A stretch of DNA of 64,000 nucleotides from an uncultured Lachnospiraceae bacterium (GCA_947591155.1 CANQDA010000018.1:1-64000), one strand, 5' to 3'. Positions 24,959 through 34,895 are shown, counted from the stretch's first letter. Numbers and translations are program-made. The notes: a model not told the origin generated them from the sequence alone.

Positions 24959-26065
24959 ATGGGACGTTTGTATCGATACAATGTGCTCCAAATACTGAGA
25001 AACCGGGCGGATCTATTTTGGACGCTGGTGTTTCCGATCATCATGGCGACGCTTTTTTACATCACGTTCGGGAGCAGCCAGATTGAAAACATGAAGCTGA
25101 TCCCGGCCGCGGTCGTGGAGGGTGGAAATCAGATTTTTGAGGCGTTTCTGGACGGACTTGACGGGGAGGTGCTGGCTCTGAGCCGGATGGATGACAAAGC
25201 GGCGCAGAAAGCCCTGAAGGACGGCAAAGTGAACGGGATTTTTTACAGCGAGGGAGATCCCTCGCTCGCGGTCGCCGGGACACAGATCAACGAGAGTATC
25301 CTTGAGATGCTGCTGAACGGGTATCGGCAGAATCAGGGTCTTGCGGAGATGATCGGCGCGAAGAACCCGCTTGGACTTATAAAGGCGTCGAAACAGATGG
25401 CGGAGCAGACAGACTTCATCGAGGCGGTCGACGCGGGAGGAAGTACGCAGGACTCTGCGCTTGACAGTTTCTTTTCGCTGGTTGCGATGACCTGCCTCTT
25501 CGGGGCGCTCATGGGCGTGGAGTCGGCGATAAAGTTGCGCGCAGATCAGTCGGCGCTTGCGGCGAGGCGCAGTGTCACGCCTACACAGCGATTTCGTCTC
25601 ATCGCAAGCGAGATGCTTGCCGTGTTCACGGTGCAGTTCGCGAACATCTGCATCCTGCTTCTGTACCTTCATTTCGGACTGGGGATCGGCATGGGACGGC
25701 GATGGCCGCTGTTGCTTCCGGTCTGCGCGCTTGGGACGCTCTGCGGAGTGGCGGCCGGGTTCTTCCTCGGAGGGACAAGGCTGAAAGAGGGAATTAAGAT
25801 CGGCCTCGTCATCGCGGGAACATTGTTTTTATGTTTTCTCTCCGGAATGATGTACTCCGGGATGAAGGCGGAGGTCGAGCGTTTCGCTCCGATCGTAAAC
25901 CGCTTGAGTCCGGCGGCGCTGATCGCGGACGCGTTTTACAGCGTGTCGGTCTATGAAAATTCTTACCGCTACGGGAGAAGCCTGATCCTTCTGGCATTAA
26001 TAACGATCCTCCTGACCGCGGCGGCCTATCTCAGAATGAGGAGGGAGCGCTATGACAGTATTTAA
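24959..26065 (+). CDS. ABC-2 type permease
   Basis: About 368 residues with one N-terminal helix, a large external domain (about residues 50-170) and five or six C-terminal helices, the ABC2_membrane_3 layout. ATG at 24959 is 4 nt from AAGGAGGT and is preferred to the ATG 3 nt earlier. It overlaps the next permease by 14 nt. Confidence 0.88.
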   Translation: MGRLYRYNVLQILRNRADLFWTLVFPIIMATLFYITFGSSQIENMKLIPAAVVEGGNQIFEAFLDGLDGEVLALSRMDDKAAQKALKDGKVNGIFYSEGDPSLAVAGTQINESILEMLLNGYRQNQGLAEMIGAKNPLGLIKASKQMAEQTDFIEAVDAGGSTQDSALDSFFSLVAMTCLFGALMGVESAIKLRADQSALAARRSVTPTQRFRLIASEMLAVFTVQFANICILLLYLHFGLGIGMGRRWPLLLPVCALGTLCGVAAGFFLGGTRLKEGIKIGLVIAGTLFLCFLSGMMYSGMKAEVERFAPIVNRLSPAALIADAFYSVSVYENSYRYGRSLILLALITILLTAAAYLRMRRERYDSI

Positions 26066-27212
26066 GGGATATTTCCTGACGGCTCGTCGGAACTTTTACA
26101 GCCTGGTGATCTACATCGGTATCTTTATCGGCGTCTGTATCATGATACAGGCCTCGCTCGGGAAAGTGCTGCCGGCGGAAGGTTTTTCCTCGTACCGGAT
26201 GAAAGTGGCGGTCATCGACCGCGCGGGAAGCACGCTGTCTGAGGCAATTCGCGGGATGGTCGAGGAAAAGCACGATCCGGTGGAGGTCGCTGACGATTCG
26301 CAGGCGATCCAGGACGCGCTGTATTACCGCGACGCGGAATATGTGCTGATTCTCCCGGAAGATATGGAAGAGCGATTTAAGGACGGTCGGCAGGCGGTGG
26401 AGCGGGTCACGGTGCCGGACTCCGTCATGGGCTTCTATGTCGATATGCAGGTGAATATGATGCTGAATCAGATTCGTGCCGGAATGGCGGGCGGGTTAAC
26501 GGAGGACGAGGCCTGCCGCGAGGCCAAAAGACTTGCTGCGCTTCCGGGGAATGTCACGTTGTATGACCGAAACGGAAAAGCGGGACAGCTTCCGCAGTAT
26601 AATTTCTTCTTCCGCTACATGCCGTACGGACTGCTCGGTTCGGTGATCTGGACGATCAGTTTGATCCTGATGGAATTCAAACGAAAGGAGATCCGGAGCA
26701 GGATGCTGGGCTCCGCCGTATCCTTCCGCACGCAGAATCTGGCGGCGATAGGGGCTTTCCTGAGCATTGGATTTGTTGTCTGGCTCGTTTGTGTGCTCTT
26801 CGGCGTTCTTCTGTACAGGAGGGAACTGCTGTCGGATCGCAATTTCATCTGGTATCTGTTGAACAGCTTCGTTTTCATGCTGGTCGCCCTGTCGCTCGGA
26901 TATCTGTGCGGGATCATCTCAAGCGGGCCGCAGGCGCTGAACGGGTTTACCAATGTCATCTCGCTCGGCCTGAGCTTTCTCGGAGGCGTTTTTGTACCGC
27001 TTGAGATGCTTGGAAAGGTGGAGATTTTTTCGCAGTTCCTGCCGAGCTACTGGTATACGAGGATCAATGAGATGCTCGGCGCCTTTCAGACGGTTGCGGT
27101 AGAGCAGTACACGCTTGTGGCGCAGGGGATCGGCATACAGCTGGCTTTTGCGGTCGCCTGTCTCGCCGTGACACTGGCGATCCGGCGCGTACAGGCGCAG
27201 GAAAAGGACTGA
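26052..27212 (+). CDS. ABC-2 type permease
   Basis: A 386-residue paralogue of the preceding permease with the same layout: N-terminal helix (FYSLVIYIGIFIGVCIMI), external domain to about residue 190, then six helices. The two permeases probably form a heterodimer with the ATPase. GGAGGGAG ribosome site inside the upstream gene. Confidence 0.88.
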   Translation: MTVFKGYFLTARRNFYSLVIYIGIFIGVCIMIQASLGKVLPAEGFSSYRMKVAVIDRAGSTLSEAIRGMVEEKHDPVEVADDSQAIQDALYYRDAEYVLILPEDMEERFKDGRQAVERVTVPDSVMGFYVDMQVNMMLNQIRAGMAGGLTEDEACREAKRLAALPGNVTLYDRNGKAGQLPQYNFFFRYMPYGLLGSVIWTISLILMEFKRKEIRSRMLGSAVSFRTQNLAAIGAFLSIGFVVWLVCVLFGVLLYRRELLSDRNFIWYLLNSFVFMLVALSLGYLCGIISSGPQALNGFTNVISLGLSFLGGVFVPLEMLGKVEIFSQFLPSYWYTRINEMLGAFQTVAVEQYTLVAQGIGIQLAFAVACLAVTLAIRRVQAQEKD

Positions 27213-27217
27213 AACGA

Positions 27218-27267
27218 GCCTGCGAAGTTACAGTTCGCTGATCCAGTGAACTGTAACACGGAAACAG
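27218..27267. repeat. Palindromic repeat after exporter operon
   Basis: GTTACAGTTC (27227-27236) and GAACTGTAAC (27248-27257) form a perfect 10-bp stem, enclosed by GCCTG/CAGGC. There is no T-run. The arm is nearly the same as that of the element at 59452-59548, suggesting a dispersed repeat family. Confidence 0.65.
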
Positions 27268-27318
27268 GCGGCAGAGAAAAAAGACAATGTGCTCCTTTTA
27301 AAAACAGAACATTTGTGC

Positions 27319-27353
27319 TATAATGACTCCCGGGGGAAACCGAAGGAGTCATT
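27319..27353 (+). promoter_or_regulatory. polC promoter overlapping a terminator-like hairpin
   Basis: Extended -10 TGCTATAAT (TATAAT at 27319-27324) without a good -35. AATGACTCC (27322-27330) and GGAGTCATT (27345-27353) form a 9-bp stem followed by T's. Transcripts from this promoter start inside the loop, so only read-through RNA from upstream can fold the hairpin and terminate. Confidence 0.55.
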
Positions 27354-27356
27354 TTT

Positions 27357-30300
27357 ATGCTGAAAGCTTTTTTTGAAGTGTTTCCGGTGCTGGACTTAAA
27401 CGACGAGTTGCACGGTCTGTTGGAGTTCGCGCAGGTGAACCGTGTGACGACGAACCGGGAGCGCACGATGCTGCATGTATATCTGGAGAGCGAGAAGCTG
27501 ATCCGAAAAAAGGATATCTACGAGCTGGAGGAGGCGATCCGCGGCCAGCTTTTTTCGGATGTCCAGATGACAGTCAAGATCATAGAGAGATTTCACCTGT
27601 CGAAGCAGTACACGCCGCGGAAGCTGATGTCCGTCTATGAGGACAGTATCGCTCTGGAACTGCGGCAGTACAATGCGCTTCTCTACAGTCTGTTCCGGGA
27701 TTCGCAGCGTGACTTTACAGACGAGGAGACGCTTGAGCTCGGAATACCGGACAATGTGCTCGCGGACGGAAAGGAAGAGGAGCTTCTCGCGATTCTTGAG
27801 AAGATCTTTTGCGAGCGCTGTGGATTTGACTTTCATGTCAGCGCGCACCGTATAGAGCCGAAGGAAAATAAGAAGAGAAAACGTCAGGAACTGGAGCTGG
27901 AGCAGGAGGTCGCGGCGATCGCGAAGCATTACGCGGAGGCGAAGGCCGGGGACGGCGCAGGGGCAGAAAACGAAGCGGGCAAAGAAGACAAGGATGGTTC
28001 CGCGCGCGCCGGGGAAGCCGCGAAGGCGGAAAACCGCGCGGTTGGAAACACAGCCGATGCGCGAAGGGTTACAAGATCCGGCAATGCCGGAGGAAAAAGC
28101 CAAACGGCGCCGAGGGCGGCGGGCAGCGCGCGGCCGGGACAGGGCGAATTTTACCGCTCGGCAGGGCGCTCCGGGAATTTGCGGCGCTCTGCGGATCCGG
28201 ATGTATTCTATGGAAGGGACATCGACGGAGCGATCACGCCGATCGAAGACATTACGGGAGAGATCGGCAGGGTCGTTGTGCGTGGTCAGGTCATGAATGC
28301 GGAGCAGAGGGAGTTGCGCAATGAGAAGATCCTGTTCACGTTCAGTGTTACCGATTTCACCGATTCGATCGGTCTGAAGCTGTTCCTCGACAAGGAGCAG
28401 GCACAGGAGATTGCAAAAGAGATCAAGACGGGGGCGTTCCTGATGATCGCCGGCGTGACGACGATCGACCGCTTCGACAGTCAGCTCACGATCGGAAATA
28501 TTTCCGGGATCAAAAAGATTGCGGATTTCCGGGAGAAGCGACTGGATACATACGCCGAGAAGCGCGTGGAGCTGCACTGCCACACGAAGATGAGCGATAT
28601 GGACGGCGTATCCGATGTGAAAGATATCATAGCGCGCGCGATGAGCTGGGGACACAAGGCGATCGCGATCACGGATCATGGCGCGGTGCAGGCGTTCCCG
28701 GACGCGAATCACGCAGTGCCGAAGGACAGCGACTTCAAGGTGATCTACGGCATGGAGGCGTATCTGGTCGACGACCTGAAAGAGATTGCCACCGGCACAA
28801 AGGGACAGAGCCTGGACGATGCGTACGTCGTGTTTGACCTTGAGACGACCGGATTTTCGCCGGAGCAGTGCCGGATCATCGAGATTGGCGCGGTCAGGGT
28901 GGAGAAGGGGCAGATCACGCAGAGGTTCAGCACGTTTGTCAATCCGGAGGTGCCGATCCCATTCCGCATCGAGGAGCTGACCGGCATCAGCGACAACATG
29001 GTGATCGATGCTCCGACGATTGAAAAGATCCTGCCGGAATTTATGGAATTCTGCGACGGCTGTGTCATGGTGGCGCACAACGCGTCGTTTGACATGAGCT
29101 TTATCGAGAAGAATTGTGAACGGCTGGGGATTGTCTGTGAGAAGACGGTCGTGGATACGGTCTCGATGGCACGCGTGCTTTTGCCGTCCCTCAACCGCTA
29201 CAAGCTGGATACGGTCGCGAAGGCGGTCGGCGTTTTGCTTGACAACCATCACCGTGCGGTGGACGATGCGGCGTGTACCGCGAATATATTTGTGAAATTT
29301 ATCGCGATGCTGAAGAAGCAGGAGATAGGGACGCTGGAGGGATTGAACGCGCTCGGCGCAGCCTCGAAGACGCAGATCAAGAAGCTGCCGACCTACCACG
29401 CGATCATCCTCGCGAAAAATGATATCGGCAGGGTGAACCTCTATCGTCTGGTCTCGTGGTCGCACATCGATTATTTCCATCGGACGCCGCGCGTTCCGAA
29501 GAGTGTGCTGCAGAAGTACCGCGAAGGGCTGATCCTCGGTTCCGCCTGTGAGGCCGGCGAGCTGTATCAGGCCCTGCTGCGGGACGCCCCGGAGCCGGAG
29601 ATCGCCAGGCTCGTGAATTTCTACGATTATCTGGAGATCCAGCCGCTCGGCAACAACATGTTCATGACGCGCGAGGACTATTCAGACCGCAAGACGGTGG
29701 AGGATCTTAAGGACTTGAACCGGCGAATCGTGGAGCTGGGCGAGCGCTATCACAAGCCGGTGGTGGGAACCTGCGACGTGCATTTTCTAGATCCAAAGGA
29801 CGAAGTCTATCGGCGTATCATCATGTCGTGCAAGGGGTTTAAGGATGCGGACAAGCAGGCGCCGCTCTATCTGCGCACGACGGAGGAGATGCTGAAGGAG
29901 TTCGAGTATCTCGGCGAGGAGAAGGCCTACAAGATCGTGGTCGAGAACACGAATAAGATCGCGGACATGTGCGAGAAGATCTCTCCGGTGCGGCCGGACA
30001 AATGCCCGCCGGTCATTGAGAACTCCGATCAGATACTGAGAAATATCTGTTATGAGAAGGCGCATGAGATCTATGGAGAGGAGCTGCCGGAGGTGGTGTC
30101 GGAGCGGCTGGAACGCGAGCTGAACTCGATCATCTCGAACGGTTTCGCCGTGATGTACATCATCGCGCAGAAGCTCGTGTGGAAATCGAACGCGGACGGC
30201 TATCTGGTCGGCTCGCGTGGGTCTGTAGGTTCTTCGTTCGTGGCGACGATGGCCGGCATCACGGAAGTGAATCCGCTCAGTCCGCATTATTACTGTCCGA

Positions 30301-31901
30301 ACTGTCATTACAGCGATTTTGACTCGGACGAGGTGAAGAAGTTTGCAGGTATGGCCGGCTGCGACATGCCGGACAAGGACTGTCCGGTGTGCGGGGCGAA
30401 GCTGAAGAAGGAGGGCTTTGATATCCCGTTCGAGACATTCCTTGGCTTCAAGGGCAACAAGGAGCCGGATATCGATCTGAATTTCTCCGGTGAATACCAG
30501 AGCAAAGCGCATAAATACACCGAGGTGATCTTCGGGGCGGGGCAGACGTTTCGCGCCGGGACGGTCGGCACGCTGGCGGATAAGACCGCGTTCGGCTATG
30601 TGAAGCGGTACTATGAGGAGCATGAACAGCACAAGCGAAACTGTGAGATCGATCGCATCGTGCAGGGGTGTGTCGGCGTGCGCAGGACGACCGGGCAGCA
30701 CCCGGGCGGCATCATCGTGCTGCCGATCGGAGAGGAGATCTACTCGTTTACCCCGGTACAGCATCCGGCTAATGATACGGAGACGGACATCGTTACTACG
30801 CATTTCGATTATCACTCGATCGATCACAACCTGCTCAAACTCGACATTCTCGGACACGATGATCCGACGATGATCCGCATGCTTGAGGATCTGACCGGGA
30901 TCGACGCCAGACAGATCCCGCTCGACGACCCGCAGGTCATGTCGCTGTTTCGCAGCACGGAGGCGCTCGGCATCACGCCGGAGGACATGCGCGGCGTGCC
31001 GCTCGGTTCGCTCGGCATCCCGGAATTTGGCACCGAGTTCGCGATGCAGATGCTGATCGACACGAAACCGCAGTACTTTTCGGATCTGGTGCGGATCGCT
31101 GGTCTGGCGCACGGCACGGATGTATGGCTCGGCAACGCGCAGACATTGATCCAGGAGGGCAAGGCGACGATCTCCACAGCGATCTGCACTAGGGATGACA
31201 TCATGATCTATCTGATTGGAAAAGGCATGGACAGCGAGCTCTCGTTTACGATCATGGAGAGTGTCCGAAAGGGCAAGGGTCTCAAGCCGGAATGGGAGCA
31301 GGAGATGATCGCCCACGAGGTGCCGGATTGGTATATCTGGTCGTGCAGGAAGATCAAGTACATGTTCCCGAAGGCGCACGCCGCGGCTTACGTCATGATG
31401 GCGTGGCGCATCGCGTACTGCAAGATCAATTACCCGCTCGCCTACTACGCGGCGTACTTCAGCATCCGCGCGTCGGGCTTCGACTATGAGCTGATGTGTC
31501 TCGGATTAGACCGACTGCTCTATCACCTGGACGACTTTGAACGGCGGATGGACACGCTGAGCAAGAAGGAGCAGGATTCGTACAAGGACATGAAGAGCGT
31601 GCTTGAGATGTACGCGAGAGGCTATGAGTTCATGCCGATCGACATTTATAAGGTACAGGCGGTGCGCTTCCAGATCATTGACGGGAAGATCATGCCGGCG
31701 CTTAGCGCGATCTCCGGCCTCGGAGACAAGGCGGCCGCGGCGGTGGTGGACGCGGTGAAGGACGGACCGTTTTTGTCGAAGGACGATTTTATGGCGCGGA
31801 CGAAGGTCAGCAAGACGCTCACGGATCTGCTCTGCGATCTGAAGATCCTCGACGGGCTCCCGGAGACGAATCAGCTGTCGATCTTCGATTATGCGGTATA
31901 G
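27357..31901 (+). CDS. polC: DNA polymerase III alpha subunit, PolC type
   Basis: A 1514-residue Gram-positive replicase. Domains in order are: N-terminal domain, OB fold (VVVRGQVMNAEQRELRNEKI), PHP (VELHCHTKMSDMDG, near 402) split by the 3'-5' exonuclease (YVVFDLETTGF, near 489), zinc motif YCPNCHYSDF (near 979), palm with EPDIDLNFSGEYQSKAH (near 1036), and C-terminal fingers and duplex-binding region. It is somewhat longer than usual because of a low-complexity Ala/Gly/Lys/Glu linker at about residues 185-285. AAGGAG lies 8 nt before the ATG. Confidence 0.98.
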   Translation: MLKAFFEVFPVLDLNDELHGLLEFAQVNRVTTNRERTMLHVYLESEKLIRKKDIYELEEAIRGQLFSDVQMTVKIIERFHLSKQYTPRKLMSVYEDSIALELRQYNALLYSLFRDSQRDFTDEETLELGIPDNVLADGKEEELLAILEKIFCERCGFDFHVSAHRIEPKENKKRKRQELELEQEVAAIAKHYAEAKAGDGAGAENEAGKEDKDGSARAGEAAKAENRAVGNTADARRVTRSGNAGGKSQTAPRAAGSARPGQGEFYRSAGRSGNLRRSADPDVFYGRDIDGAITPIEDITGEIGRVVVRGQVMNAEQRELRNEKILFTFSVTDFTDSIGLKLFLDKEQAQEIAKEIKTGAFLMIAGVTTIDRFDSQLTIGNISGIKKIADFREKRLDTYAEKRVELHCHTKMSDMDGVSDVKDIIARAMSWGHKAIAITDHGAVQAFPDANHAVPKDSDFKVIYGMEAYLVDDLKEIATGTKGQSLDDAYVVFDLETTGFSPEQCRIIEIGAVRVEKGQITQRFSTFVNPEVPIPFRIEELTGISDNMVIDAPTIEKILPEFMEFCDGCVMVAHNASFDMSFIEKNCERLGIVCEKTVVDTVSMARVLLPSLNRYKLDTVAKAVGVLLDNHHRAVDDAACTANIFVKFIAMLKKQEIGTLEGLNALGAASKTQIKKLPTYHAIILAKNDIGRVNLYRLVSWSHIDYFHRTPRVPKSVLQKYREGLILGSACEAGELYQALLRDAPEPEIARLVNFYDYLEIQPLGNNMFMTREDYSDRKTVEDLKDLNRRIVELGERYHKPVVGTCDVHFLDPKDEVYRRIIMSCKGFKDADKQAPLYLRTTEEMLKEFEYLGEEKAYKIVVENTNKIADMCEKISPVRPDKCPPVIENSDQILRNICYEKAHEIYGEELPEVVSERLERELNSIISNGFAVMYIIAQKLVWKSNADGYLVGSRGSVGSSFVATMAGITEVNPLSPHYYCPNCHYSDFDSDEVKKFAGMAGCDMPDKDCPVCGAKLKKEGFDIPFETFLGFKGNKEPDIDLNFSGEYQSKAHKYTEVIFGAGQTFRAGTVGTLADKTAFGYVKRYYEEHEQHKRNCEIDRIVQGCVGVRRTTGQHPGGIIVLPIGEEIYSFTPVQHPANDTETDIVTTHFDYHSIDHNLLKLDILGHDDPTMIRMLEDLTGIDARQIPLDDPQVMSLFRSTEALGITPEDMRGVPLGSLGIPEFGTEFAMQMLIDTKPQYFSDLVRIAGLAHGTDVWLGNAQTLIQEGKATISTAICTRDDIMIYLIGKGMDSELSFTIMESVRKGKGLKPEWEQEMIAHEVPDWYIWSCRKIKYMFPKAHAAAYVMMAWRIAYCKINYPLAYYAAYFSIRASGFDYELMCLGLDRLLYHLDDFERRMDTLSKKEQDSYKDMKSVLEMYARGYEFMPIDIYKVQAVRFQIIDGKIMPALSAISGLGDKAAAAVVDAVKDGPFLSKDDFMARTKVSKTLTDLLCDLKILDGLPETNQLSIFDYAV

Positions 31902-32066
31902 GCACGAGCCATGCCATGGACGGAAATATGCAGGAGCCGAATGGAAGCGGAAACCCTAAAGAAGGAAAACCCTTGCGAATTTCCAGACGTAAGAGTAGAA
32001 TAATTATATCATAAAACTTCTTTTATCTGTTCTCACAGGGATATATTGAGAAAGGAGGAACTGCAA

Positions 32067-32261
32067 ATGGCACAGGCGGTGCGTTTTGGAAAACCATGCA
32101 TGACGAATTTGCCTGGTGAACTTGGAAGAAAAATTATCGGTGAGATCATGAGTGCTGTGCCGCCCGATGATCTTGAACTGCGGGAAGAGAGCCAAAAGCT
32201 GATGGAGAAATTAAAGAAAGCCGAGACGGAGAAGAATGATGAAAGGGATACTGGAGAATGA
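32067..32261 (+). CDS. Small protein before GNAT gene, antitoxin-like
   Basis: A 64-residue protein with a strong AAAGGAGG ribosome site and ATG at 32067. It begins MAQAVRFGKPCMTNLPGEL and ends in a charged helix rich in Lys and Glu. It overlaps the GNAT gene by 26 nt. A small gene coupled to a GNAT enzyme is the layout of GNAT toxin-antitoxin systems, but the sequence does not resemble the usual ribbon-helix-helix antitoxins. AT-rich compared with neighbours. Confidence 0.6.
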   Translation: MAQAVRFGKPCMTNLPGELGRKIIGEIMSAVPPDDLELREESQKLMEKLKKAETEKNDERDTGE

Positions 32262-32826
32262 ACTTTTCTACTGTGATCATCTTGGCGCGTCAGAGCATGA
32301 TGAAAAAGATATCCTGTATTTTTCTGTAAAAAATGAGGATACAGGCGAAGGACTTGTAGATTATATCAAATACTATGCATTTCTCGAAGAAGCTGCGGGT
32401 GTTATGAGAACGTATCTTGTCAGATACAGGAGTACAAATGAGCTGGTTGGATATTTTTCACTGAAAGCCGGTCTTGTGTCGACTAACGAGGTAAGGACTG
32501 AAGAGGGAATCCTGTTTGATACGGTTCCAGGTGTTGAATTGGCTAATTTTGCCGTAAATAATGAATTTGTAAAAAAATATGATGCGCATGGTGTTGGCAT
32601 TGTAATTTTTAAGGATTTTGTGAAGCCAATCATAATGGAATCCAGTAAAAACATAGGGATTAAGATTATTTATATATTTGCTCTTCCATATGATCGTCTG
32701 ATCAAAACGTATCAACATTATGGATTTGCACGTCTTTCTGAAAAGTCGGAGGCGGAACTCCATCAGCGTCTGAAACCTGTTTATGATCAATCGTGTATTT
32801 TTATGTTTCAGACGCTGCGTACATAG
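32236..32826 (+). CDS. GNAT-family acetyltransferase, toxin-like
   Basis: About 196 residues. ATG 32236 is immediately followed by ATG 32239; either may be used, with GGAGAAGA upstream. The fold pattern is GNAT: YLVRYRSTNELVGYFSLKAG (beta 2-4), then VELANFAVN, KKYDAHGVGIVIFKDFVKP in place of the acetyl-CoA loop region, and a C-terminal KTYQHYGFARL. Overlap with the small upstream gene and the AT-rich composition suggest an imported toxin-antitoxin pair that would acetylate aminoacyl-tRNA, by analogy with TacT/AtaT. Not proven. Confidence 0.7.
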   Translation: MMKGILENELFYCDHLGASEHDEKDILYFSVKNEDTGEGLVDYIKYYAFLEEAAGVMRTYLVRYRSTNELVGYFSLKAGLVSTNEVRTEEGILFDTVPGVELANFAVNNEFVKKYDAHGVGIVIFKDFVKPIIMESSKNIGIKIIYIFALPYDRLIKTYQHYGFARLSEKSEAELHQRLKPVYDQSCIFMFQTLRT

Positions 32827-32916
32827 TTGCTGAGAAAATCCATCCGGTTACTGTGATACTTTATAATCGGATGGGTTTCTTTCGTGAATCAAAAAGTTTC
32901 TAAAGAGGAGGCTTTT

Positions 32917-33426
32917 ATGTTTCAGAAATTTTATCCGGACGAGTACCTGGATTCCACTTATGTCATCGACTTTGACGCACTTTACAGGAAAGGATATCGC
33001 GGCATCATTTTTGACATCGACAACACGCTGGTGCCGCACGGAGCCCCGGCGGATGCGCGGGCAAAGGCGCTCTTCGCGCATCTGAAGGAACTGGGCTTTC
33101 AGTGCTGCCTGCTGTCGAACAATCAGCGGCCGCGTGTGGAGATGTTCAACGAGGAGATCAAAGTGCATTTTATCGAGAACGCGCACAAGCCTTCGCGGAA
33201 GAGCTATCACAGGGCGATGGAGCTGATGGGCACGGATCTGAGGACTACGCTGTTCGTGGGCGATCAGCTGTTCACGGATGTGTACGGCGCGCGGCGCACG
33301 GGAATCTACTCGATCCTCGTGAAGCCGATCCATCCGAAGGAGGAGATTCAGATCGTGCTGAAACGCTATCTGGAGCGGATCGTGCTGTATTTTTATAAGC
33401 TGCGCCGCCTGCAGGGGAAGGGATAA
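32917..33426 (+). CDS. yqeG: YqeG-family HAD phosphatase
   Basis: About 169 residues, HAD superfamily IIIA. Motif I FDIDNTLVPHG (near residue 32), motif II LLSNN, Lys in HKPSRKSY, and motif III FVGDQLFTD are all present. ATG at 32917 follows AGAGGAGG; an in-frame GTG at 32884 is less likely. In Firmicutes yqeG usually sits in a yqeGH-aroE cluster, but here it is alone, before rarA. Confidence 0.9.
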   Translation: MFQKFYPDEYLDSTYVIDFDALYRKGYRGIIFDIDNTLVPHGAPADARAKALFAHLKELGFQCCLLSNNQRPRVEMFNEEIKVHFIENAHKPSRKSYHRAMELMGTDLRTTLFVGDQLFTDVYGARRTGIYSILVKPIHPKEEIQIVLKRYLERIVLYFYKLRRLQGKG

Positions 33427-33569
33427 ACGAGCAGGGAAAAACGCGTTTATGGATGTGTTGCTGAAGCCAGATGTAGAGCAGATGAGGGAAAAACCGTTAT
33501 AGAAAGAAAATAGCATAGAAAGAAAACAATATGGAAAGAAGACGGTTGTAAGAAAAAGGAGTGTTTTCA

Positions 33570-34895
33570 GTGCTGGGACAGATGAGTTTGTTTGACGACC
33601 GGGAGCAGATGGCGCCGCTGGCGAGCCGGCTTCGCCCGGAGTCGCTGGACGAGTATGTGGGGCAGGAACATCTGGTCGGGCCCGGAAAGCTGCTGCGGCA
33701 GCTGATCGAGCGGGACCAGATCTCCTCGATGATCTTCTGGGGACCGCCCGGGGTCGGCAAGACGACCTTGGCGCGCATCATCGCGAAGCAGACGCAGGCG
33801 GAGTTTGTCGAGTTCAGCGCGGTCACGAGCGGGATCAAGGAGATCAAGGAAGTGATGGCGCAGGCGGAGCAGAACCGTCGCTGCGGCATACGGACGCTGC
33901 TGTTCACGGACGAGATCCATCGCTTCAACAAGGCGCAGCAGGACGCGTTTCTGCCGTGGGTGGAGAAGGGCAGCATCATCCTGGTGGGTGCGACGACCGA
34001 GAATCCCTCGTTTGAGATCAACTCGGCTCTGTTATCTCGATGTAAAGTGTTCATCCTCAAAGAGCTCGGCGAGGAGGATCTGCTGAAGCTGCTGCATCAG
34101 GCGCTGAAGAGCCCGAAGGGTTTCGGAAACCAGAACATCTCCATCGATGAGGACAGGCTTGCGGGGATCGCCCGCTTTGCGAACGGGGACGCGCGCACGG
34201 CGCTCAACACGCTGGAGATGGCGGTGCTGAACGGCAGGATGGAAGCGGACGGCGTGCTGTATGTGGACGAGGAAGTGCTGTCGCAGTGTATGAACCGGCG
34301 CTCGCTGCTGTACGATAAGAGCGGGGAGGAGCATTACAATCTGATCTCCGCACTGCACAAGTCGATGCGCAACAGCGATCCGGACGCGGCGGTCTACTGG
34401 ATGTACCGCATGCTGGACGGCGGGGAAGATCCGCTGTACATCGCGCGCCGCATCGTGCGCTTCGCGAGCGAGGACGTCGGAATGGCGGATTCGCAGGCGC
34501 TACAGGTGGCGGTGGCGGCTTATCAGGCCTGCCATTTCCTCGGCGTGCCGGAGTGCGACGTGCATCTGGCGCACGCGGTCGTGTATCTGTCGATGGCGCC
34601 GAAATCCAACGCGCTCGACCGGGCCTGCATCGCCTGCCGCGAGGATGTGCGCAATCTCCCGGCGGAGCCGGTGCCGCTGCAGATCCGCAACGCGCCGACC
34701 AGATTAATGAAGGAGCTGCACTATGGCGAGGGTTACGTCTACGCGCATGACACCGAGGAGAAGATGGCCCGGATGCAGTGCCTGCCGGACAGCCTTGTCG
34801 GACGGCGCTACTACGAGCCGACGACGCAGGGCGCGGAGGCAAAAGTGAAAGAGCGTTTGGAGGAGATCCTCGCGTGGAAGAATGCGGAGAAGTGA
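33570..34895 (+). CDS. rarA: Replication-associated recombination protein A
   Basis: About 441 residues, AAA+ clamp-loader-like ATPase. Walker A GPPGVGKTT (near 58), Walker B LLFTDEIHRFNKAQQD, sensor VGATTENPSFE, and the C-terminal tetramerisation domain (MYRMLDGGEDPLYIARRIVR). It acts at stalled replication forks. GTG at 33570, 8 nt after AAGGAG, is preferred to the earlier GTG that overlaps the ribosome site. Confidence 0.95.
   Translation: MLGQMSLFDDREQMAPLASRLRPESLDEYVGQEHLVGPGKLLRQLIERDQISSMIFWGPPGVGKTTLARIIAKQTQAEFVEFSAVTSGIKEIKEVMAQAEQNRRCGIRTLLFTDEIHRFNKAQQDAFLPWVEKGSIILVGATTENPSFEINSALLSRCKVFILKELGEEDLLKLLHQALKSPKGFGNQNISIDEDRLAGIARFANGDARTALNTLEMAVLNGRMEADGVLYVDEEVLSQCMNRRSLLYDKSGEEHYNLISALHKSMRNSDPDAAVYWMYRMLDGGEDPLYIARRIVRFASEDVGMADSQALQVAVAAYQACHFLGVPECDVHLAHAVVYLSMAPKSNALDRACIACREDVRNLPAEPVPLQIRNAPTRLMKELHYGEGYVYAHDTEEKMARMQCLPDSLVGRRYYEPTTQGAEAKVKERLEEILAWKNAEK

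Noticed and set aside
27396..31379. Two long minus-strand open frames (694 and 530 codons) opposite polC
   Set aside because: Same cause: antisense shadows of a clearly coding gene, rich in Arg, His, Leu and Asp, without domains.
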